Shown: piece after piece, positions 1-8,726 of the stretch
How positions within the stretch are numbered: position 1 is the stretch's first letter
Layout: the number at the start of each line of letters is the position of its first letter
NCBI RefSeq assembly: GCF_027359355.1
Contig: NZ_CP114777.1
Span: 248,001-312,000 of the forward strand
Source of the DNA: Prochlorococcus marinus str. MIT 1214
Lineage (GTDB): Bacteria > Cyanobacteriota > Cyanobacteriia > PCC-6307 > Cyanobiaceae
Length of the DNA: 64,000 nucleotides
Direction: 5' to 3'
Position numbers and translations under genes: made by a program
The notes under the pieces: model-generated
Told to the model about the DNA's origin: nothing
What the model saw: the letters and a program-made list of their open reading frames with translations, nothing else
The model's database searches: none

Positions 1-86
1 GCAGCATATTAATTTTTTATCGTAATAGTTAAAACGTTTGTTGAATTTATTACTCTTAGTTCGTTTTGAATGAAAACCCGATTTTG

Positions 87-950
87 ATGAAACTAGCTTT
101 TATTGGTCTTGGCGCTATCGGGAAGCCCATGTCTGAGCGTCTCATTGATAATGGCTATGAATTGAATTTATATAAGAGAAATAAACAAAAAAAGGACTAC
201 AATAAAAAATATTTTGTTGACCCTGTAGAGGCTGTTACTGACTGCGATGGCCTCTTGATTTGTGTTACTGATGATGATGCGGTTGAATCTGTTCTATTTG
301 GTGATAACGGAGTAGCAGACAAGCTGAAGCCTAACTCTTTTGTTATTGATTTCTCTACAGTAAGTCCTAATAAATCTATCTCAATACATAAACGATTAGC
401 TCAACAAAATATTTTTTATGTTGACTGTCCAGTTTCAGGAGGAACAGAAGGTGCTCATAATGGATCACTCTCTTTATTTATTGGTGCAAGTAAAAAAGAG
501 TGTAAGTCTTTTGAAAAGATCTTTGAAGTGCTCGGTAAATCAATAAATTACTTTAATGGAGTTGGTAAAGGTCAACAAGTCAAAGCTCTTAATCAGATAT
601 TAGTTGCAGGAACATATGCAGCTGTAGCTGAGGCAATCGAATTAGGAAAATTGCTTGAGTTGCCCATGGATGATGTGATTACTGCTTTAAAAGTTGGAGC
701 AGCGAATTCATGGCCATTAGAAAATAGATCAAAAGCAATGTTGATTGATAAGCATCCCTTAGGATTCAAATTAGAGTTACATCATAAGGATTTATCTATT
801 GCCATTGATATGGCTAAATCTATAAATATTGATTTACCAATAGCCTCTAGAGTAAAAGAGATTGAGCAACGATTAATGCAAGCTGGTTTAGGTGAACTAG
901 ATATTTCCGTGCTTCATAGGTACATTTCAAATAAAAGAATAGAGCACTAA
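87..950 (+). CDS. NAD(P)-binding 3-hydroxyisobutyrate dehydrogenase-family oxidoreductase
   Basis: Probable cytosolic beta-hydroxyacid dehydrogenase of about 287 residues. The N-terminus begins with a Rossmann motif (AFIGLGAIGKPM). It is followed by the family substrate-binding motif (DCPVSGGTEGA) and the catalytic-lysine region (GKGQQVKALNQ); the C-terminal half is the all-helical domain of this family. The reading frame is open back to a TTG at 66, but the ATG at 87 sits directly before the Rossmann strand and is preferred. Members act on hydroxyisobutyrate, tartronate semialdehyde, succinic semialdehyde or glyoxylate, and the substrate cannot be decided here. It stands alone on the plus strand. 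Confidence 0.85.
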   Translation: MKLAFIGLGAIGKPMSERLIDNGYELNLYKRNKQKKDYNKKYFVDPVEAVTDCDGLLICVTDDDAVESVLFGDNGVADKLKPNSFVIDFSTVSPNKSISIHKRLAQQNIFYVDCPVSGGTEGAHNGSLSLFIGASKKECKSFEKIFEVLGKSINYFNGVGKGQQVKALNQILVAGTYAAVAEAIELGKLLELPMDDVITALKVGAANSWPLENRSKAMLIDKHPLGFKLELHHKDLSIAIDMAKSINIDLPIASRVKEIEQRLMQAGLGELDISVLHRYISNKRIEH

Positions 951-1048
951 AATTCATTTAAATAGTGGTTTTTGCTAACTTATTTTATTTACAGATTCAA
1001 AAAAGTATGTTAATATTATGTATATTGTTAAATGTCTAAGTCTGATTT

Positions 1049-1177
1049 ATGAAACTGGAAAAGCAGCACGCGAAACTTATAAAGTTGCAAACTAAAGCTG
1101 AGTCTTGTATGTCTCGTGACGAGGCTCAGAAGATTATTCGCAAAGCTGAGAAAGCTCAATCAAAGATTTCAGGATAG
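1049..1177 (+). CDS. Small basic hypothetical protein (42 aa)
   Basis: Short ORF starting ATG and ending TAG, encoding a highly charged, Lys-rich, probably helical peptide with no membrane segment and one Cys. The composition (repeated KAE/KAQ) looks like a short amphipathic helix or coiled coil. Its 3' end overlaps the convergent gene at 1169-1573 by 9 bases. No function recognised; it could be a spurious ORF, but amino-acid use is protein-like rather than A/T-noise. Confidence 0.5.
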   Translation: MKLEKQHAKLIKLQTKAESCMSRDEAQKIIRKAEKAQSKISG

Positions 1178-1573
1178 TTTCTTTTTTATTAAGTCAAAAA
1201 ACATAATCCCTTCATGTTTTTTGAATTGAACACTCCAAAGATTGGAGCATTTTGGCTTTAATTTCTCTATTAAAGTATCTGTATCTCCACTATTAATCCA
1301 ATTTGATTTAATTTCTGGAATATTATTATGCATACTTTCAAAACTCATTTCTGCTAGTAATAAGCCAGTTTCATCATTCGATATTTTAATACTACCTTCA
1401 GTAGTTCTTTGAAATAATCTTAGTAATAAATCAAGTATTATCTTTTCGACTTCTTTCTTAGACGATTTACTTAAAATATCAACTCCAGAAATGGTTTTCC
1501 CTCCAAGTGGCATTAATCTTTTATTATTTTGCTCTGCAAGAGCTATAGCTATTACATATTTTTGTTCTTCCAT
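1169..1573 (-). CDS. Hypothetical protein (134 aa)
   Basis: Soluble protein of unknown function with no signal peptide or membrane segment. The N-terminal 30 residues (IAIALAEQNNKRLMPLGGKT) look like a beta strand and loop, followed by a Lys/Ser-rich helix and a second alpha/beta part with one Trp-rich stretch near the C-terminus. ATG start at 1573. It is flanked by divergent transcription on the right (ABC exporter at 1670). I do not recognise the family. Confidence 0.65.
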   Translation of the reverse strand: MEEQKYVIAIALAEQNNKRLMPLGGKTISGVDILSKSSKKEVEKIILDLLLRLFQRTTEGSIKISNDETGLLLAEMSFESMHNNIPEIKSNWINSGDTDTLIEKLKPKCSNLWSVQFKKHEGIMFFDLIKKKLS

Positions 1574-1669
1574 TTAATTTTAACAACCTATAGATTTTTC
1601 TTTACGTTGATTTTATCTGCTATGTAGGCAAAAATGTTTTATCTTAATGTTGAAGCATTTGAAAATTAA

Positions 1670-2668
1670 TTGCGTAGTAATCCTAGTGACTTGATCGTTG
1701 TAGATCAGCTGAGTAAATATTATCGAGTTGCAAACAAACAGCCTGGTTTTAAGGGTACTCTTAGGCATTTTTTCGATCGAAAGACTTATGATGTACCTGC
1801 CGTAACTGATATAAGTTTTAAAATTTCACGGGGAGAAGTAGTCGGATTTCTTGGGGCTAATGGAGCTGGTAAGACCACATTATTAAAAATGATGTGTGGT
1901 CTTATTCATCCATCGACAGGGTTAGTTGATGTTGGTGGCTTTTCTCCTCAAAGAAGGCAAACGGCTTTTCTAAAAGAGATAACTTTGGTTATGGGGCAAA
2001 AGCAGCAGTTAATTTGGGACCTTCCTCCCATGGACTCTTTGTATGTCAACGCAGCTGTATATGGTTTGTCTGACCACGAAGCAAAAGTAAGAATTAATGA
2101 ATTAGCAGAAATGCTTGAACTAGGAGAAGAACTTACAAGACCTGTAAGAAAGTTGTCGTTAGGACAAAGAATGAAATCTGAAATTCTTGCTGCTTTATTG
2201 CATAAACCATCTGTCCTTTTTCTAGATGAACCTACTCTTGGTCTAGATGTAAATGCTCAAGCTAGAGTTCGTAGTTTTTTATCCGAATACAACAAAAGGA
2301 CTGGTGCGACAATTTTGCTAACTAGTCATTACATGGCAGACATAACAGCATTATGTCCAAGAGTTATTTGTATTCATAAAGGAAAGCTTTTTTATGATGG
2401 TGACCTTGATTCACTGTCTAATTCATTATCACCATCAAGAGAGGTAAAAGTTGAATTGAAAAATCCATGTGCAAGAGAAAAATTTGAAAAATATGGTGAG
2501 ATTCAAGATTTAAAAGATCGTTTTATATGTTTGTTAGTTTCAAGGGATAAATTGACAGCTGTAGTAAGTAATCTATTAACTGATTTCGATATTATCGATT
2601 TAGAGATTAGTGATCCTCCTATTGATCAATTAATAGGAGAATTATTTATAAAGGGAGAAGTCAATTGA
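1670..2668 (+). CDS. ABC-2 type exporter, ATP-binding subunit
   Basis: ATPase of a three-gene ABC exporter. It has Walker A (GANGAGKTTLLK, about residue 65), the signature LSLGQRMKSE, Walker B with catalytic Glu (VLFLDEPTLGLD) and a switch His (TSHY). The roughly 100-residue C-terminal extension after the nucleotide-binding domain is typical of DrrA/CcmA/NatA-type subunits of ABC-2 exporters. The start is a TTG immediately after an in-frame stop, so the start is close to fixed. It overlaps the first permease gene by 4 bases, which suggests translational coupling. Substrate unknown. Confidence 0.88.
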   Translation: MRSNPSDLIVVDQLSKYYRVANKQPGFKGTLRHFFDRKTYDVPAVTDISFKISRGEVVGFLGANGAGKTTLLKMMCGLIHPSTGLVDVGGFSPQRRQTAFLKEITLVMGQKQQLIWDLPPMDSLYVNAAVYGLSDHEAKVRINELAEMLELGEELTRPVRKLSLGQRMKSEILAALLHKPSVLFLDEPTLGLDVNAQARVRSFLSEYNKRTGATILLTSHYMADITALCPRVICIHKGKLFYDGDLDSLSNSLSPSREVKVELKNPCAREKFEKYGEIQDLKDRFICLLVSRDKLTAVVSNLLTDFDIIDLEISDPPIDQLIGELFIKGEVN

Positions 2669-3462
2669 GAATATTTGGATTGTCTTTCAAGGTTATTAAG
2701 ACCTTACTTACAACACAATATGCATACATGTTGGAATATCGCATCGAGATAGCTTTGTGGGCTTTATCTGGAGTACTACCATTTATTATGTTTTCTCTTT
2801 GGAGTCAAAATGATGTTGGTAATTCATTTGGTCTAAATGATATTGGTTTGGCAAGATATTTTTTAAGTGCTTTTCTAGTTAGGCAATTTTCAGTTGTTTG
2901 GGTTGTCTTCTCTTTTGAGGAAGATTCTCTTTCTGGTCGATTATCACCATATTTGCTTCAGCCTTTGCATCCTCTCTTTAGATATGTAGCATCTCACTTG
3001 GCAGAGCAGGCAACAAGACTTCCTTTCGCAATAGCCATAGCTATTACCTTCTTTTTATTAAATCCATCATCTTTTTGGCTTCCTTCATTACCTCAATTTT
3101 TACTGGCGTACTTATCAACTCACTTTGCTTTTACTATCGCGTTCCTTCTTCAAAGTTTAGTCGCTGCACTTTGTTTTTGGACTGAAAAATCTAGTGCTCT
3201 TGAGAGATTAATATTTGTTCCTTATCTTTTTCTTTCTGGTTTATTAGTACCTTTATCAGCCTTTCCTTCTAACGTTCTAAAAGTTTCAATGTTAACGCCA
3301 TTTCCCTATCTAATTAATTTTCCAGCAAAGATTTTATCCGGGATGCCAGTTGATATTTTTAATGGCTTTTTAGCTCAGATTTTGTGGATTTCTATACTGG
3401 TACCTTCTGTAAACATTCTTTGGAAACTTGGTGTAAAAAGATATACAGCTATGGGAGCCTAA
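2665..3462 (+). CDS. ABC-2 type exporter, permease subunit 1
   Basis: Integral membrane protein of 265 residues with about six hydrophobic segments, between the ATPase and a second permease gene and in the same operon. The TTG start overlaps the ATPase stop codon. Residues 30-120 hold a membrane segment, a cytoplasmic loop (EEDSLSGRLSPYLLQPLHP) and further helices. The loop resembles the conserved SGxLxxyLlrPl element of ABC-2 permeases of the DUF990 type. It would form a heterodimer with the next gene product. Substrate unknown. Confidence 0.82.
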   Translation: MRIFGLSFKVIKTLLTTQYAYMLEYRIEIALWALSGVLPFIMFSLWSQNDVGNSFGLNDIGLARYFLSAFLVRQFSVVWVVFSFEEDSLSGRLSPYLLQPLHPLFRYVASHLAEQATRLPFAIAIAITFFLLNPSSFWLPSLPQFLLAYLSTHFAFTIAFLLQSLVAALCFWTEKSSALERLIFVPYLFLSGLLVPLSAFPSNVLKVSMLTPFPYLINFPAKILSGMPVDIFNGFLAQILWISILVPSVNILWKLGVKRYTAMGA

Positions 3463-3463
3463 T

Positions 3464-4252
3464 ATGCAGCGTTACTTTAAAACGATTAGATTATTTTGGT
3501 CAACAGCATTTGCTTCTCAACTTGAATATCAATTAAATTTTTTGATTGAGTTGTTAGCTATGTTAGGAACTCTTTTGGGAAGTTTATTTATATTATCCCT
3601 TTTCTTTACTGGAGGAAGGCAATTAGGAGATTGGACTTGGGAATCAGCATTAGTTATTCAGGGTGTTTATACATTTCTTGATGGTTTAACGAATGCTCTT
3701 TTAAGACCAAATTTAACAGAAATCGTTAATTACGTTAGAGAGGGTACTCTCGATTATGTTTTGTTAAAACCAATTGATAGTCAATTTTGGCTATCAGTCA
3801 AAAAGTTTTCTTTTGCAGGATTGCCTGAAATTATTTTAGGACTTTCAATTGTTTTTTGGGCGACCATTCAATCAGTTTCAACTTTTTCAATTTACTCATT
3901 ATTTGTATTTATTATTTCCTTATTGATTGGTTTTATTATTCTTTATTCTGTTTGGTTCCTAATTGCTTCATCAAGTATTTGGTTTGTTAAGACATGGAAT
4001 GCTACTGAAGTTCTTAGGGCTTTGTTAGCTGCAGGTAGATACCCTATTTCAGCTTATCCTGTTATTTTGAGATTCATATTTACTTTGGTTTTACCTGTAG
4101 CTTTTCTTACCACTTTTCCTGCTGAGGCAATCCTCGGAGAACTTAAATTTAATATTTTATTTTTTGGCCTAATATTAAGTAGTATGTTTTTTATTTTTAG
4201 CAGACTCTTCTGGAAATTTGCTCTTAGACATTATACTTCTGCCTCAAGTTAA
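3464..4252 (+). CDS. ABC-2 type exporter, permease subunit 2
   Basis: Second membrane subunit, 262 residues with about six hydrophobic helices, beginning one base after the preceding stop. It carries the same kind of loop as its neighbour (REGTLDYVLLKPIDSQFW), marking the pair as related ABC-2 permeases. The operon ends here; the 58-base gap before the convergent NRAMP-like gene shows no clear terminator hairpin. Function is inferred from family and context only. Confidence 0.82.
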   Translation: MQRYFKTIRLFWSTAFASQLEYQLNFLIELLAMLGTLLGSLFILSLFFTGGRQLGDWTWESALVIQGVYTFLDGLTNALLRPNLTEIVNYVREGTLDYVLLKPIDSQFWLSVKKFSFAGLPEIILGLSIVFWATIQSVSTFSIYSLFVFIISLLIGFIILYSVWFLIASSSIWFVKTWNATEVLRALLAAGRYPISAYPVILRFIFTLVLPVAFLTTFPAEAILGELKFNILFFGLILSSMFFIFSRLFWKFALRHYTSASS

Positions 4253-4310
4253 TAATTAATTAATTTCATTAACTATATTTTATTTTTAAAGATATTTATA
4301 AATTATGAGC

Positions 4311-5624
4311 TTATTGTCCAATACCAAAGAAGGAATTGAATATGAACAATAAACTAAAGACTGTGAGGAATGAAATCCCAAACCAGCAAAGTGTTTTTAG
4401 AGCAATTCCGTAACGAAATTGACTTTTGACTAATGAGCTATTCATTGTATCCATAGCCATCCAGGCAAATAAAGGAGCTGTCAGGAAACTACCGGTCATA
4501 GCGCCGAAGACATAGTCTTTAACTCCAATTCCTCCAGACTTAGCAATAAGAAGTGCAAATAGTGATGCAAAAACATGAAATATGATCCATTTTTTGAGAC
4601 GTTTTTTCTCAGTCAAAGTAGAGTTATTTCCCTTGTCTGTGCGAGCTGTTAAGCCATGAGCTGATGAGATGCTCCTGGGATATGCATCTAGACATGTAAG
4701 CGTGGTGCTAAACATTGCTGCAAAAGCTGCAGGTACAATGATCCACTTTGCCCAGCTACCAATGGATTCTGTATATAAGCGGATTAAATTCTGAGCAAAA
4801 CTAACTCCAGATCCTGTAAGCATTTCATCGCCAGTCCCATACATCGTGAATGCACCAAGAATTAGAAAGAAAATTGCAGTAAGAACTGTAATGAAATATC
4901 CAATATTGAAATCAAATTCTGCTTCTTTCAAAGTAGCTGTATGCTTTGTCTCTTTGGCTCTGGAGAACATCCATAGAGATGGCCATATGCAAAGTTCTAC
5001 TGGACCGGGCATCCACCCCATAAGTGGGATTAAGAAACCTAGATTTGAGAGAGTCCAGGGAGAGGGACTGCTATTCAAAAATGAAATATTGATATCACCG
5101 GCAGGGCCTTTTATTAATAAAGATATAACAGCAAAAAATGTTAATAATGTAAGCAAAAATACAAGAATCTTAGATATCCTATCAAGGGCTTTATATTGCC
5201 CAATAAATAATATTAATGAACATACTATTAATATACCTATAGCTAAATCTAATTCAGGAAAGGATGAAAAAATTACAATATTTTTTAAAAGAAGACCAGT
5301 AACAAAGCTTACGGCCGAAATAGTTAATGTACCTGTAATTAATCCAACTATCAAATATATAGGTAAATAAAATTTATTACGTTTTTGAAATCCCTCTAAA
5401 AGTGATAGACCTGTAACTGCTGTAAATCTTGTTCCGACAAGTAAAAATGGATATTTAACTAGATTTGTTAGTAGAATAAGGCCAAGAAGCGAAAATCCAA
5501 ATTTTGCTCCTGCTGTGGTGGATGACATCAGGTGAGATCCACCTATGCATGCTGCTGCTAAAAGAATTCCAGGGCCAAGGCTTTTTCGATAACCCATGGA
5601 TTTACTTGAGACTACTTTTTCCAT
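4311..5624 (-). CDS. NRAMP-like membrane transporter lacking the canonical metal-site motifs
   Basis: Polytopic membrane protein of 437 residues with about 11 hydrophobic helices, clearly NRAMP-fold by the first segment (GPGILLAAACIGGSH, then AGAKFGFSLL). Canonical NRAMP metal transporters have DPGN in helix 1 and MPH in helix 6. Here helix 1 reads CIGGSH (residues 26-31), and the helix-6 region reads GWMPGPVELCIW (about 203-214) with no MPH. The protein is otherwise full length and undegraded. It may belong to an NRAMP-related branch that moves something other than Mn/Fe. It is monocistronic, convergent with the ABC exporter. Confidence 0.82.
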   Translation of the reverse strand: MEKVVSSKSMGYRKSLGPGILLAAACIGGSHLMSSTTAGAKFGFSLLGLILLTNLVKYPFLLVGTRFTAVTGLSLLEGFQKRNKFYLPIYLIVGLITGTLTISAVSFVTGLLLKNIVIFSSFPELDLAIGILIVCSLILFIGQYKALDRISKILVFLLTLLTFFAVISLLIKGPAGDINISFLNSSPSPWTLSNLGFLIPLMGWMPGPVELCIWPSLWMFSRAKETKHTATLKEAEFDFNIGYFITVLTAIFFLILGAFTMYGTGDEMLTGSGVSFAQNLIRLYTESIGSWAKWIIVPAAFAAMFSTTLTCLDAYPRSISSAHGLTARTDKGNNSTLTEKKRLKKWIIFHVFASLFALLIAKSGGIGVKDYVFGAMTGSFLTAPLFAWMAMDTMNSSLVKSQFRYGIALKTLCWFGISFLTVFSLLFIFNSFFGIGQ

Positions 5625-5773
5625 TTATTTATGATGTTATGTTTATTTTTACAATAAAAATAATTTTTTCAAATTAAGTACATAAAGATTATTATTTTAT
5701 AGTTAGATATCTTTTTATTAAATTGCTTTTTTCTAAGCCCTATTTATTGCATAACGTCTATAGAATTTAATTA

Positions 5774-6280
5774 ATGACTAAATCTGTAAATCTATATTTG
5801 GCGTCAGGAATAGATGATGATAAAAGCTTTTGGGTTGTTAATTTTACTGAGGATGATGATATTTTGAATTCTTCAGGTATCGATTTGCTTGAATGCTATA
5901 GGAAGGAATTATTTGGTATTAATGCGGCAAGTGAAGTTAAAGAAGCAATTAATAGCACATTAGATATTCTGGCTTTTGATTCGAAATTTGATCGATATCA
6001 ATTAGATGATTCTATTACAGGTTATTCTTCCGAGATTCCCATTAATATAATTGAGGATATTTTTGATCTATGGGCATATAATTATAATAATGAAAACAAC
6101 TGGAAAAAATGTATCGGTTTATTGAAATTCAGAAAAAAAATAAAAAAAAATAATGATTATATTAATATAGGATTAAAGGGAGATACTTATGAGTTTGCAA
6201 AGAAATTAAACAAATTATTGAGTTTAAACTCAGTTGATTTATCATCTAGGCTAGATCATAACAATGAATTAATGTGGTAA
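5774..6280 (+). CDS. Hypothetical protein (168 aa)
   Basis: Soluble, acidic N-terminal half and Lys/Asn-rich C-terminal half, with no signal peptide or membrane segment. ATG start. The 149-base upstream gap is A/T-rich. It ends 4 bases before the convergent phosphoribosyltransferase-like gene. I do not recognise the family; very A/T-rich codon use fits a lineage-specific accessory gene. Confidence 0.6.
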   Translation: MTKSVNLYLASGIDDDKSFWVVNFTEDDDILNSSGIDLLECYRKELFGINAASEVKEAINSTLDILAFDSKFDRYQLDDSITGYSSEIPINIIEDIFDLWAYNYNNENNWKKCIGLLKFRKKIKKNNDYINIGLKGDTYEFAKKLNKLLSLNSVDLSSRLDHNNELMW

Positions 6281-6284
6281 AAAA

Positions 6285-6671
6285 TTAATTTCTAGATTTA
6301 TTGTATAAATCTCTATCTTTACTAGCTTCATTTATATTCTCCCAAGGAAAAATAATCCATTCATTATCTTTGATATATTTATATGAATTCCACCATGTTG
6401 GCTTTTTTTTACTAACCCATACATGAGTTTCTAAACCTTTTATATTTTTTATTTTTTCAAGCGTATGTCCAGTATCATAAATATCATCAACTATGAGTGA
6501 ATTATTTTTAGGTCTATCTAATAACGGAAGTCCAAGTGAATGACTTAATGCAACTGCAAGACACAAACCTCCCCTAGGGAAACCATAAACTCCTTCAAAA
6601 TTTTTGTTTTTGCATTTTTTATATATTGAATAAATGCATTCATCAAATTCTAGCCAGCTTAACTTCTTCAT
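6285..6671 (-). CDS. Phosphoribosyltransferase-like protein (128 aa)
   Basis: Small type I phosphoribosyltransferase-fold protein. The PRPP-binding signature is visible as SLIVDDIYDTGHTL (around residues 58-71). An upstream loop (YGFPRGGLCLAVALS) matches the PPi-binding region of this fold. At 128 residues it is shorter than hypoxanthine or xanthine phosphoribosyltransferases and lacks an obvious hood domain. It could salvage a purine or be a regulatory or uncharacterised PRTase. ATG start at 6671; isolated gene. Confidence 0.72.
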   Translation of the reverse strand: MKKLSWLEFDECIYSIYKKCKNKNFEGVYGFPRGGLCLAVALSHSLGLPLLDRPKNNSLIVDDIYDTGHTLEKIKNIKGLETHVWVSKKKPTWWNSYKYIKDNEWIIFPWENINEASKDRDLYNKSRN

Positions 6672-6713
6672 TTATAGGTTAAAATATGTTTTCTTTACTA
6701 TTAAGCTATAATT

Positions 6714-6833
6714 TTAAAACTTCCTAGATAAACTGTAGTAACCCATAAAGCCACCTATAGTTAGTATCCCAGCTATAGGAGCCGATAGATTTAATGGCGT
6801 TGCCCAATCATGAACCATCAATGAAGCTAACAT
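6714..6833 (-). CDS. Putative single-span membrane peptide (39 aa)
   Basis: ORF with ATG start and TAA stop: a short N-terminal stretch (MLASLMVHDWATPLNL), a hydrophobic Gly-rich helix (APIAGILTIGGFMGYYSL) and a basic C-terminal end (SRKF). The pattern is that of the tiny one-helix subunits found in thylakoid complexes, but I cannot match it to a named subunit. It lies in a gap left by larger genes. Confidence 0.45.
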   Translation of the reverse strand: MLASLMVHDWATPLNLSAPIAGILTIGGFMGYYSLSRKF

Positions 6834-6998
6834 AAGTAACGATTAATAGATAGCTAACAAATTACTACATCTCATATAGTTTTGTTATTTTAGTTCGCAA
6901 TAATTCACAACTATATAGAATTATTAGTTGATTTATAAATAATTTTGATTCAAATATGTTTGTTTTTATAGATAAACATATCTTTAATTCATGATTTT

Positions 6999-7166
6999 TT
7001 ATAAATCATTTTTATTCTTCTTCTCGAAAATATTAGCTACTTGTTCATATATTTTTCCAAAAAGCCATGAAATAGCAATAATACCAACAATTCCTACAAT
7101 TATTGTTATCGCTGATATGCCCGCATCATTTGGACCATAATTTATAGCTGGGTCAAAACCTTCCAC
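6999..7166 (-). CDS. Putative single-span membrane peptide (55 aa)
   Basis: ORF beginning with GTG (no in-frame ATG; a TAA lies seven codons upstream). It has a polar N-terminus (VEGFDPAINYGPNDAG), one hydrophobic helix (ITIIVGIVGIIAISWLFG) and a charged C-terminus (NIFEKKNKNDL). This topology is typical of small picocyanobacterial membrane proteins. The family is not recognised. An 8-base inverted repeat lies just downstream at 6954-6981. Confidence 0.5.
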   Translation of the reverse strand: MEGFDPAINYGPNDAGISAITIIVGIVGIIAISWLFGKIYEQVANIFEKKNKNDL

Positions 7167-7274
7167 GATGATTCCAATTCGCTTTTATTCATATTAATAT
7201 TAATTTGATTAGTTTTCTGAATTTTAACTTTTTTGAAATCTGAGATCATCATAATTGCTTATTCTTCAATTATG

Positions 7275-7280
7275 TATAAT
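7275..7280 (+). promoter_or_regulatory. Possible -10 element upstream of 7303 gene
   Basis: TGTATAAT, an extended -10-like sequence ending 22 bases before the ATG at 7303. No convincing -35 was seen. In DNA this A/T-rich the match is weak evidence. Confidence 0.3.
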
Positions 7281-7302
7281 AAAAACATCTTAAATCATAT
7301 TT

Positions 7303-7593
7303 ATGAAGTGGGAATATCATGTGGTCCATCTAAACGTAGATTATTCATTAAGTGAAATTGAAGGATCTAGTAATCCAGAGGTTGCAAGCGAAAAACTTAA
7401 AGGTTCACTTAGTGCAGATTTTCTTAAAGATCAATTCCCAGAACAATTTCAGGATGATGAAGATTCTGAGCATCCTGCTATTCAAATAAGTAAATTCCTT
7501 AATAAAAAAGGATTGGAAAGTTGGGAGCTTACAGAAACAATTAAACTTGGAAAAATGTTATTTCTTATTTTTAAACGAGAAGTTAATTATTAG
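7303..7593 (+). CDS. Hypothetical protein, DUF4177-like ends (96 aa)
   Basis: Soluble protein of 96 residues. It starts MKWEYHVVHLN and ends with a GLESWELTE / FLIFKRE pattern. These resemble the first and last strands of DUF4177 proteins (MKWEYKVV ... GWEL ... FKR), with an acidic insert between them. The resemblance is from memory of the family and was not tested. The gene ends 1 base before the convergent gene at 7595. Confidence 0.6.
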   Translation: MKWEYHVVHLNVDYSLSEIEGSSNPEVASEKLKGSLSADFLKDQFPEQFQDDEDSEHPAIQISKFLNKKGLESWELTETIKLGKMLFLIFKREVNY

Positions 7594-7594
7594 C

Positions 7595-8014
7595 TTAGAC
7601 AATATCTTTTAGCGTATATATCAACCAGTTAATTAAATTAATTGGGTTTATTATTATGCTTATATCTCTGTTTCCATTTATCGGATAAGCAACTTTATAT
7701 TTCCCTGCTGTGAAATCACCATTTTGGTTTTTGTGATATTTATTCGTATCTTCCATTTTATATTCTCTGATTGTTTGTTCATTTAATTCTGTGTTGAAAA
7801 TCCATATTTTTAGATTATTTTCTGTCATTAACACATATCCAATTCCCATCCCATCTGTCATTTTATAATCTACGATTTCTGCATTTATATGTAGAGGCAA
7901 GTTATCCAACAATTTTTTTTGTAGAAGATTTTCGATTTTCGATTTATCTACTTTTATCTTTGCCCCAATTGGTATTAGTGGATTTACTTCCATTATGGAT
8001 AACTTAGATCTCAA
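7595..8014 (-). CDS. DUF2862-like cyanobacterial protein (139 aa)
   Basis: The segment from about residue 12 (LIPIGAKIKVDKSKI) to about 77 (DGMGIGYVLM, IWIFNTEL) matches the layout of DUF2862. That is a small beta-rich domain found in cyanobacteria, with a conserved DGxGIGYVV and a WxFxxEL end. A C-terminal extension ends in a hydrophobic helix (INLINWLIYTLKDIV). Function unknown. The ATG at 8014 is used; a second ATG (MEVNPLIPIG) seven codons in is equally possible. Confidence 0.68.
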   Translation of the reverse strand: MRSKLSIMEVNPLIPIGAKIKVDKSKIENLLQKKLLDNLPLHINAEIVDYKMTDGMGIGYVLMTENNLKIWIFNTELNEQTIREYKMEDTNKYHKNQNGDFTAGKYKVAYPINGNRDISIIINPINLINWLIYTLKDIV

Positions 8015-8118
8015 TAAATTAACATATTCTAGCTATTAATGAATTAACTATCCATTTACTATTAATTTCTTTATATCTTGGAAAGAATTTCTTATGATTT
8101 TTTCTTTATATATCGACT

Positions 8119-8313
8119 TTAAAAACCTTTCGATTCACTTTCGTTTTCCTTTTTCTCCTTGTCTTTTTCTTCTTCTTTTAAATAATTAACCTTTACATAG
8201 TTAATTCCTATTATCGTTAGTCTTACAAAGACAAAAGCCGTAGCTATAAACCCTAATAAGATAAAAGTTGATAAAAGTGCAGATCCTAGATCTATTTCAG
8301 ATACTTTGACCAT
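8119..8313 (-). CDS. Small membrane protein (64 aa)
   Basis: One or two hydrophobic segments (SALLSTFILLGFIATAFVFV, then LTIIGINYV) followed by a strongly charged Lys/Glu tail (KEEEKDKEKKENESESKG). The topology suggests a membrane anchor with a cytoplasmic charged tail. Family not recognised; ATG start at 8313. Confidence 0.55.
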   Translation of the reverse strand: MVKVSEIDLGSALLSTFILLGFIATAFVFVRLTIIGINYVKVNYLKEEEKDKEKKENESESKGF

Positions 8314-8467
8314 GTGAAAAAAGTTTACTAATTTATTTAATCTTTTATAAATCGATTTTTAATTTAAAATCCGATTCTAAATAAATTTTAATTTATATTG
8401 GTTACAAGACATCTGTAGAAAAAAAAATCATATGGATGCATAACTGAAATAGGAATATAAATTGAAA

Positions 8468-8677
8468 ATGAATCAAACTCAATTTAAAATCCCACTTACA
8501 AGCTTAAGACCTTACACGGTTCATTATAGGGACTGTGATAATCAACGTCTTGAGAATTGCTTCTACGCATGTGATGCATATGAAGCTAGATTACTTGCAA
8601 TGGAATTTAATAGGTATATTCATGAACATCCAAATTGTATTGATCTAATTAGAAGGGAAATGATTAAGAATATCTAA
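8468..8677 (+). CDS. Small hypothetical protein (69 aa)
   Basis: Soluble, compact protein with a Cys-containing centre (HYRDCDNQRLENCFYACDAY) and a helical C-terminus (RLLAMEFNRYIHEHPN). The frame is open to a TTG at 8462, but ATG at 8468 is the likelier start. It looks like the small proteins shared among marine picocyanobacteria; no function is assignable. Confidence 0.6.
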   Translation: MNQTQFKIPLTSLRPYTVHYRDCDNQRLENCFYACDAYEARLLAMEFNRYIHEHPNCIDLIRREMIKNI

Positions 8678-8726
8678 ATCGATTGTTAGAGATTATTTTG
8701 GTATTAAAAGTTACATTTAGATTTAT

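Noticed and set aside
4846-5370. 174-residue plus-strand ORF opposite the NRAMP-like gene
   Set aside because: It is fully antisense to a clearly coding transporter gene, and its translation is Lys/Ile/Asn-rich with no domain.
6954-6981. ATATGTTT/AAACATAT inverted repeat as a terminator for the small gene at 6999
   Set aside because: 12-base loop and A/T-only arms without a T-run; chance is likely in this composition.
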